Origin: Euryarchaeota archaeon UBA39
GTDB taxonomy: Archaea; Thermoplasmatota; Poseidoniia; Poseidoniales; Thalassarchaeaceae
NCBI GenBank assembly: GCA_002503045.1
Contig: DAQW01000009.1
Coordinates: 1-6,009 of the forward strand
Reading direction: 5' to 3'
Length of the DNA: 6,009 nt
Of the stretch, positions 1 to 4,584 are shown piece after piece; the stretch's first letter is position 1, and every line of letters starts with the position of its first letter. Below the pieces are notes generated by a model, which was not told the origin of the DNA, made no database searches, and worked only from the letters and a program-made list of their open reading frames with translations. A program made the translations under genes and the position numbers.

Positions 1-128
1 TTATTTTCATCTCGATCAAAGGCATGTATTGTCACTTTATATCCTGCTTCTGTCAAAGCTGCTGCTTCCTTTTCAACCCTAGGATCAGGGTCGCATGGAT
101 TGCTAACAATCATTGCCACATGCTTCAT
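1..128 (-). CDS. Glycosyltransferase family 4-type protein, N-terminal fragment (runs off left edge)
   Basis: Only the first 42 codons are present; the gene continues beyond base 1. The protein begins MKHVAMIVSNPCDPDPRVEK and continues with a KEAAALTEAGYKVTIHAFDRDE-like stretch. This is the usual start of GT4/GT-B glycosyltransferases: a first Rossmann strand, a 'DPRV.KEA..L...G..VT' block and a second strand. Such enzymes transfer a sugar from a nucleotide-sugar to a lipid-linked or polymer acceptor on the cytoplasmic face. The start is ATG at 128-126, one base after the ABC ATPase stop, with a perfect AGGAGG six bases upstream. It is the third gene of the exporter operon, so it probably helps make the exported glycan. 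The family call is firm for so short a piece, but the donor, acceptor and linkage cannot be told. Confidence 0.82.
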   Translation of the reverse strand, partial: MKHVAMIVSNPCDPDPRVEKEAAALTEAGYKVTIHAFDRDEN

Positions 129-129
129 T

Positions 130-870
130 TCATTCCTCCTCTGAAAGAATTTGTTGATATGCTCGGATTGCATTCTCTACGCCTTCTCCAGAAGTGTGGA
201 TTATACCTTCATGGATACATATTGCCCTATCGCAGAAACTTTTGACAGTAGACATGTTATGACTTACAATAACTACTGTAGTATCGCCACTAACCATTTC
301 TTTGATTCTTTCTTTGCACTTTTTTTGGAATGCTGCATCACCTACGGCCATGACCTCATCGATAAGAAGAATTTCTGGTTCTAAGTGGGCAGCTATTGCA
401 AACCCTAAACGTGCTTTCATCCCCATGGAGTATGTTCTAATTGGTTGATCAATAAAATCCGGAATTTCTGAAAAATCAATAATATCTGCCATACTGGCTG
501 TAATTTCATCATCTGAGAGACCCATGATACTTCCATTCAATCTAATATTTTCTCTACCTGTCAGATTTGATTGAAATCCGGTGCCGATTCCTGCTAAAAG
601 TACACATTTCCCTCTGGTTCTGACGACTCCACCATCTGGCGAATATACTCCTGCCATGACTCTCAGTATTGTTGATTTTCCAGCACCATTTGGCCCTACG
701 ATTCCAAGAATTTCTCCTTGTGATATTTTGAGATCAACATTATCTAGGGCTCTAAGATGTACCCTTCTTCCTTGTGTTTTGAATCTCCCAGTAACTTGTT
801 CTTTGAGATATCTTGCTCCTGTTTTTACAGGAAAATCAAGAGTTACCGACTCAAGTTCAATGGCGTTCAT
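130..870 (-). CDS. ABC exporter ATP-binding protein, Wzt/TagH-like (polysaccharide/polyol export)
   Basis: A 246-residue nucleotide-binding subunit that powers export of a surface glycan through the permease encoded just upstream. All ABC motifs are intact: Walker A GPNGAGKST at 59-67, Q-loop GTGFQ around Q100 followed by the LTGREN block, signature YSMGMKARL at 147-155 (in the place of the usual YSSGM), Walker B ILLIDE ending at E172 followed by VMAVGD, and the H-loop SHN with H204. The 'LTGREN', 'YSxGM' and 'DEVxAVGD' blocks mark the O-antigen/teichoic-acid exporter subfamily (Wzt, TagH, RfbB). The protein ends about 40 residues after the H-loop, so it lacks the C-terminal carbohydrate-recognition domain of long Wzt proteins. 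That suggests substrate choice does not depend on an end-cap recognised by the ATPase. ATG at 870 is preceded by GAGGG six bases upstream. The family is sure; the substrate is unknown. Confidence 0.93.
   Translation of the reverse strand: MNAIELESVTLDFPVKTGARYLKEQVTGRFKTQGRRVHLRALDNVDLKISQGEILGIVGPNGAGKSTILRVMAGVYSPDGGVVRTRGKCVLLAGIGTGFQSNLTGRENIRLNGSIMGLSDDEITASMADIIDFSEIPDFIDQPIRTYSMGMKARLGFAIAAHLEPEILLIDEVMAVGDAAFQKKCKERIKEMVSGDTTVVIVSHNMSTVKSFCDRAICIHEGIIHTSGEGVENAIRAYQQILSEEE
135..140 (-). promoter_or_regulatory. Shine-Dalgarno site of the glycosyltransferase gene
   Basis: On the minus strand AGGAGG lies six bases before the ATG at 128. It is formed by the Glu codons that end the upstream ATPase gene. 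It fixes the glycosyltransferase start and implies that its translation is coupled to termination of the ATPase gene. Confidence 0.75.
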
Positions 871-876
871 CTTTAT

Positions 877-881
877 CCCTC
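877..881 (-). promoter_or_regulatory. Shine-Dalgarno site of the ABC ATPase gene
   Basis: On the minus strand GAGGG overlaps the permease stop codon and lies six bases before the ATPase ATG at 870. Stop and start are only 9 nt apart, which points to translational coupling and equal supply of the two exporter subunits. Confidence 0.6.
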
Positions 882-1719
882 ATAGTAGTTTTACTGCTTG
901 CGCCTCATGTCGGACGAAGACAATACATCCAATTAACAATGAAAGAAATGAGAATCCGATTGCTTGGACAATGTATGATGTTTGTAATATGTCGAAGTTC
1001 CCGGTAGTTAAAGCACGACCTAATTCGATGTAAACTGCAACAGGGTTCAATGCAAATACATCATGATATGCTTTGTCAATATGTTTCATCCCAAAGAAAA
1101 CCCCTGATAGGAAGAATCCAGCAGTTGTGAGGATTGATACTACATGGCTAACATCTCGAATATGGACATGCATAATTGCAAAAATCATTCCTAGACCTAT
1201 GGCTAGAGATTGAATTCCTATGGCCAATAATGGGATGCATAGTAGTGTCCAAGTTAGTTGGATATCCCATATCAATAACAGAGGTGGAAGAATTAGTATC
1301 GACAATAGGAATCTAAGCGATTGAAATCCCCCTATTGACCAGAGAAATACTTCTCTAGGAATCGCTACTTGTTTGATGAGGCCACTATTGCCTACAAATG
1401 AAGTCGTTGTACGCGATAATGTTCGTGAAAACATCCCATAAATCAAAACTCCAAGAAGTATTTCAAGAACAAAAATGGGGTCGTCGTTTCCTCGGAGGAG
1501 GGAGAAAACCAGCCAATAAACTGCGGTAAGTGCTAGAGGCTCAACCATCGTCCAGCCCCATCCAATCAATGTTCCATGGTATGTAACTTTCAAGTCCCTA
1601 AATATCAGGTGTTTTACCAATTTTTTATTCTCTCGAATCCTCTTGAAAACAGTAAGTGGAGACCCAATTAAACCAGGTCGTTTACTTGTAAGGACTACTG
1701 TTGAACTGTCCTTACCCAT
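880..1719 (-). CDS. ABC-2 type permease, Wzm/TagG-like polysaccharide exporter membrane subunit
   Basis: A 279-residue inner-membrane protein of the ABC-2 type transporter family, the channel partner of the ATPase that follows. A basic cytoplasmic N-terminus of about 50 residues includes the coupling block FRDLKVTYHGTLIGWGW (40-56), the family's 'RDxKxRYxxTxLGxxW' motif. About six hydrophobic segments follow (roughly 57-75, 84-98, 133-151, 157-182, 193-211, 250-269). Other family marks are NSGLIKQVAIPREVF (111-125), the HIRDVSHVV block (186-194), LNPVAVY (224-230) and the closing FVRHEAQAVKLL. The length fits Wzm/TagG/KpsM (about 260-280). It is the first gene of the minus-strand operon. The start at 1719 has only a weak upstream purine run, so it may be read from a short or leaderless transcript. 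Function as a glycan exporter is secure at family level; the substrate is not known. Confidence 0.92.
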   Translation of the reverse strand: MGKDSSTVVLTSKRPGLIGSPLTVFKRIRENKKLVKHLIFRDLKVTYHGTLIGWGWTMVEPLALTAVYWLVFSLLRGNDDPIFVLEILLGVLIYGMFSRTLSRTTTSFVGNSGLIKQVAIPREVFLWSIGGFQSLRFLLSILILPPLLLIWDIQLTWTLLCIPLLAIGIQSLAIGLGMIFAIMHVHIRDVSHVVSILTTAGFFLSGVFFGMKHIDKAYHDVFALNPVAVYIELGRALTTGNFDILQTSYIVQAIGFSFLSLLIGCIVFVRHEAQAVKLL

Positions 1720-1839
1720 ATCCGTTTCTTTGGAGGGTGTCGTATGAATCGTTCCCTTGAATGACTTATTTCACCCCAATTATTTGATTTCTTGACCGGC
1801 ACCATGATATCCTCAAAGAGAATGTGTGGGCCGTTAGCC
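1720..1839. promoter_or_regulatory. Divergent intergenic region with presumed back-to-back promoters
   Basis: This region separates the minus-strand exporter operon from the plus-strand SDR-purB genes, so transcription in both directions should start here. The AT-rich core around 1764-1790 (ACTTATTTC, then AATTATTTGATTT) is the best place for archaeal TATA boxes. Read on the minus strand it gives AAATCAAATAATT; on the plus strand AATTATTT lies about 25 bases before the ATG at 1804. No element matches a consensus well enough to be called, and no clear inverted-repeat operator was found. If the SDR gene starts at one of its earlier candidate codons (TTG 1792, ATG 1804 or 1822), the gap shrinks accordingly. 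Confidence 0.4.
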
Positions 1840-2688
1840 ATGAGGGTCGCCGTCAGTTCACCAGATGAATTCGTTGCCCCCTATCTCTGTGACGCTTTGG
1901 GAGACGCTCTCGTTGAAATCCCTCCAGAGGTTTTGGAAGAAGGTCAAGAAATGATGCTTGATGCCCTTCTTATGCCATGTACCACATTGATACATTTCAA
2001 TTCCACTGCCCCTGATTCTGATCGTGATGACCGCTCTTCTCTTCTTGCTATGCGTGAAGCTGCTAAGCCAATACTTAGTGCAGTTAATCGCCATCAAGGA
2101 TTACATTTGATTTTAGTTGGCTCTCTAAGAGTTCATCCTAAAGCAACACCTGACGAACCATTTTATTCAGGATTTACACGGCTTTCACCACGAGATATTG
2201 CAGCAGAGGGCCAAATTTGGGTCGAAGAATCTGCCTTAGAACATGCTGAACCAGAACGCCCAGTTTCAATTATTAGGGCCTCCAATGTCCAAGGTACTCT
2301 GAAATCAGGAGGAGATGGTCACGGGTTACTGCATGCGTTCGCACGTGATTCGATTTTTGGCTGGGTTTCTGTACCAGGTAGCCAAGAGAATAAATTCCCA
2401 AAGGATTTCTTACATGTTCGCGATTTAGTAGAGTCGATACTTGCTGTAATGCAATCACCTCCTCCAACTAGAGAGGCTATTGCGATAGGTACTGGTAGAG
2501 CTGTCCCTCTAAGAGATGTAGCTCAAATTTTTGCTTCGGAAACGGGAGCAGAACCTGTATTCGGGACCGATGATTCTCAAGAAGTATATGGCGTAGTTGA
2601 TGTAATGGAAGTCGAACATAGGTTAGGTTTCCGCCCCTCAATTACTCTTGAACAAATGATTTCTGAAGCCATTCAGAATGTGAACTAA
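1840..2688 (+). CDS. Extended SDR / NAD-dependent epimerase-like protein with degenerate active-site motifs
   Basis: A 282-residue protein with the overall plan of the extended short-chain dehydrogenase (NAD-epimerase/dehydratase) family. It has a first strand MRVAVSS, an IHFNST segment where 'IHLAA' is expected, LILVGS (S95 at the catalytic-Ser position), SIIRASNVQG (143-152, the 'iLRpsNVyG' block), FLHVRDLVESILAVM (190-204, the 'fihVdDva.a' block), and AIGTGRAVPLRDVAQIF plus a closing LGFRPSITLEQMI. Two hallmarks are absent. The Gly-rich TGxxGFxG loop is replaced by SSPDEFVA (6-13), and the YxxxK site is replaced by a stretch around SPRDIAAEGQ (116-125) with no Tyr or Lys. The reading frame is otherwise intact. 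ATG 1840 is chosen because the family begins at the first strand; TTG 1792, ATG 1804 and ATG 1822 would add up to 16 residues, and no candidate has a good Shine-Dalgarno. It probably heads the purB transcript. Function unknown; it may be non-enzymatic or use an altered site. Confidence 0.8.
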   Translation: MRVAVSSPDEFVAPYLCDALGDALVEIPPEVLEEGQEMMLDALLMPCTTLIHFNSTAPDSDRDDRSSLLAMREAAKPILSAVNRHQGLHLILVGSLRVHPKATPDEPFYSGFTRLSPRDIAAEGQIWVEESALEHAEPERPVSIIRASNVQGTLKSGGDGHGLLHAFARDSIFGWVSVPGSQENKFPKDFLHVRDLVESILAVMQSPPPTREAIAIGTGRAVPLRDVAQIFASETGAEPVFGTDDSQEVYGVVDVMEVEHRLGFRPSITLEQMISEAIQNVN

Positions 2689-2729
2689 CAGTCGGAATCT
2701 TGATGCCAAGCAGGCAAGTGTCTCTGTCC

Positions 2730-4082
2730 ATGCACCTCTGTCCGTTGGACTATCGTTACGGTGATCAGTCGTTCAAGAAAATTTGGTCTGACGTAGGTCG
2801 GCACGAAAGACAATTAGAAGTTGAACGTGCTTTAGTTTGGGCACATCGTGAGTTGGGAAGGGTTTCTCCAGAGCATTATGATATAGTTGCATCAATTTCT
2901 AATCCCGAACATGTTACAATTGAAAGGGTTGCAGAAATCGAGGCAGAAACTCGTCATGACATTATGGCACTTACAAAAGCAATGGCAGAAGCAGCAGGCG
3001 AAGCAGGTTGGTGTATTCATCTTGGTGCAACGTCAAATGATATTGTTGATACTGCGGTAGCCCTACAACTTCGTGATTCTATCATTCTACTTCGTTCTGC
3101 TCTTTGTGATTTGATTTCAGTCACTGCAAATTTAGCAGAGAAAGAGCGGGACACTGTGATGCTTGGGCGAACTCATGGTCAAGCAGCAGTGCCCATCACA
3201 TTTGGTCTGAAGGTAGCGGTTTGGTTGGATGAATTACGTCGTCATCTTATTCGTTTAGATGAAGCCGCACCTCGAATTTCTGTAGGTAAATTTCTTGGAG
3301 CAGTGGGCACAGGAGCGGCTCAAGGAGAAAATGCTAGAGAATTACAGAAATTGATACTTACACATCTTGGTTTAGGAGTTCCCTTGGCTACTACTCAGGT
3401 AGTTGGCCGTGATCGTTATGTTGAGTATATTTCATGGTTAGCAAATGTTGCAACTACAGTCGAAAAGGTGCTGCAAGAAATTCGTAATTTACAACGTTCC
3501 GAGATTGCAGAAGCAGGAGAAGGATTTGATGTTAAGAAGCAAGTGGGTTCTTCGACAATGGCTCACAAGAAGAATCCCATAAAATCTGAGAATGCTAGTG
3601 GTTTGTCTAGAATCGTTCGTTCATTTATTATTCCAACTTATGAGAATGCACTTCTTTGGCACGAAAGAGATCTTGCTAATTCTTCCTCTGAGAGATTTAC
3701 ACTTTCTCATGCGAGTACTTTGTGCCATGATATTATGCTGAAGACTTCTCAAGTTCTAACTAATTTATGGGTTGACGCCGACCGCATGATGTCCAATATC
3801 GAATCTCAGAATGGTTTGGTAATGGCTGAAAAAGTGATGATCGATTTGGTTGGAAAAGGTGTTGCAAGAGATGAAGCACATGAGATCCTTCGGACGGCAT
3901 CTTTCCAAGCGGTTGAAACTGGTGAGCATCTGAAGGATATTTGTTTGAGAACTGAGAAGTTAATGTCTGTATTTTCAGAAGATGAAATGAATCGAATGTT
4001 TGAACCGTCTTCACATCTCGGAGTTTCTGGCGAGATTGTTGACGAAGCGGTTGCACTCGCTAGAGATGCAGTCCAAGGGTGA
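2730..4082 (+). CDS. purB: Adenylosuccinate lyase
   Basis: Catalyses two fumarate-releasing steps: SAICAR to AICAR in de novo purine synthesis, and adenylosuccinate to AMP. It is a soluble homotetramer of the fumarase/aspartase superfamily. From ATG 2730 it has 450 residues, normal for the short archaeal/bacterial form. Visible sites are CPLDYRYG at the N-terminus, TRHD with H76, TSNDIVDT, LGRTHGQ with H149 (general acid/base region), and the signature GSSTMAHKKNPIKSE starting at G273, which carries the mobile-loop catalytic Ser (S274 or S275) and K281/N282. The form KKNPIKSE followed by SGLSRIVR is typical of PurB rather than argininosuccinate lyase or fumarase. ATG 2730 is preferred because homologues start just before 'PxDYRYG'. 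ATG 2703, or TTG 2700 only 11 bases after the SDR stop, would add 9-10 residues. Together with the close VOC gene downstream it seems to be in an operon. Confidence 0.95.
   Translation: MHLCPLDYRYGDQSFKKIWSDVGRHERQLEVERALVWAHRELGRVSPEHYDIVASISNPEHVTIERVAEIEAETRHDIMALTKAMAEAAGEAGWCIHLGATSNDIVDTAVALQLRDSIILLRSALCDLISVTANLAEKERDTVMLGRTHGQAAVPITFGLKVAVWLDELRRHLIRLDEAAPRISVGKFLGAVGTGAAQGENARELQKLILTHLGLGVPLATTQVVGRDRYVEYISWLANVATTVEKVLQEIRNLQRSEIAEAGEGFDVKKQVGSSTMAHKKNPIKSENASGLSRIVRSFIIPTYENALLWHERDLANSSSERFTLSHASTLCHDIMLKTSQVLTNLWVDADRMMSNIESQNGLVMAEKVMIDLVGKGVARDEAHEILRTASFQAVETGEHLKDICLRTEKLMSVFSEDEMNRMFEPSSHLGVSGEIVDEAVALARDAVQG
4078..4082 (+). promoter_or_regulatory. Shine-Dalgarno site of the VOC gene, overlapping the purB stop
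   Basis: GGTGA (within AAGGGTGA, 4075-4082) is complementary to the 16S rRNA 3' end and lies four bases before ATG 4087. It includes the purB TGA. This favours 4087 over the in-frame ATGs further upstream (4000 and 4066), which lie within purB coding sequence, and suggests coupled translation. Confidence 0.6.
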
Positions 4083-4086
4083 ACAG

Positions 4087-4530
4087 ATGTTACGCCCCTT
4101 TCATTTGGCATTCCCTGTTCACGATTTAGAAAAAGCACGTAGATTCTATACTGAGGTACTAGGATGCACAGTTGGTAGAGAGAAACCGGAATCTTGTGTT
4201 TTGAATCTTCATGGTCACCAGATAGTAGCACATTTGGTCGATAATATGCCAGAGTTAGCAACAAATCCAGTTGATGGAAAAAAGGTTCCATCAATGCATT
4301 TTGGAATTATTCTTGAATGGAATCAGTGGCATGAAATGCGAGAAAGGTTCGAAGAATTATCACTGGAATTTGTTATCGGACCTTATCTTAGATATGAAAA
4401 TCAACCTGGTGCTCAGGCTACAATGTTCATCAAAGATCCATCTGGAAATCATTTAGAATTCAAATCGTTTCAAGATGATGCTATGATTTTTGACGCATCT
4501 TGGGGTTCAACTAGTCAATCAGGAAAATAG
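4087..4530 (+). CDS. VOC (glyoxalase/extradiol dioxygenase-fold) family protein
   Basis: A 147-residue protein of the vicinal oxygen chelate superfamily with two babab modules. The first opens with FHLAFPVHDLEKARRFYTEV (5-24), a very typical VOC start with a metal-ligand His at H6, and includes HGHQIVAHL (42-50). The second opens with PSMHFGIIL (68-76), with H71 as the second likely ligand, and ends in FIKDPSGNHLEFKSF (114-128), with E124 as the third ligand. The His/His/Glu set is consistent with a divalent metal centre. The family resembles the uncharacterised bacterial 'FHLAFPV...GHQ.VAH' VOC group rather than true glyoxalase I, so no reaction can be named. It starts 4 nt after purB stops and carries its ribosome site in the purB end, so it is co-expressed with purine synthesis. 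The last 18 residues form a polar tail beyond the fold. Confidence 0.88.
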   Translation: MLRPFHLAFPVHDLEKARRFYTEVLGCTVGREKPESCVLNLHGHQIVAHLVDNMPELATNPVDGKKVPSMHFGIILEWNQWHEMRERFEELSLEFVIGPYLRYENQPGAQATMFIKDPSGNHLEFKSFQDDAMIFDASWGSTSQSGK

Positions 4531-4584
4531 GCATTATTTCTGGCTCAGTTTTCTATACTCCTATGCCTTCCAAGGAATGTTAAC
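4531..4584 (+). promoter_or_regulatory. Short intergenic leader with Shine-Dalgarno AAGGA and possible TATA-like box
   Basis: These 54 bases separate the VOC and DUF3592-like genes. AAGGA at 4572-4576 lies eight bases before ATG 4585 and supports that start. CTATACT around 4553-4559 could be a TATA-like element giving the downstream gene its own promoter, but this is weak. No hairpin plus T-run terminator is seen after the VOC gene, so read-through from purB is also possible. Confidence 0.4.

Noticed and set aside
581..1033. 150-codon plus-strand ORF
   Set aside because: It lies antisense over the Walker A region of the ATPase and the end of the permease, resembles no known family, and both minus-strand genes are unmistakable.
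1840..2688. Pseudogene of an epimerase
   Set aside because: There is no stop or frameshift over 282 codons and the remaining family blocks are well kept, so loss of motifs is more likely functional divergence.
2730..4082. Argininosuccinate lyase, fumarase or aspartase instead of PurB
   Set aside because: The DYRYG start, the KKNPIKSE form of the signature followed by SGLSRIVR, and the 450-residue length fit adenylosuccinate lyase better.
4000..4086. N-terminal extension of the VOC protein
   Set aside because: The in-frame ATGs at 4000 and 4066 lie inside purB. The VOC fold starts at FHLAF right after ATG 4087, which has a Shine-Dalgarno site.
3806..4294. 162-codon minus-strand ORF
   Set aside because: Antisense shadow of the purB end and VOC start. 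Its translation has no family features and no ribosome site.
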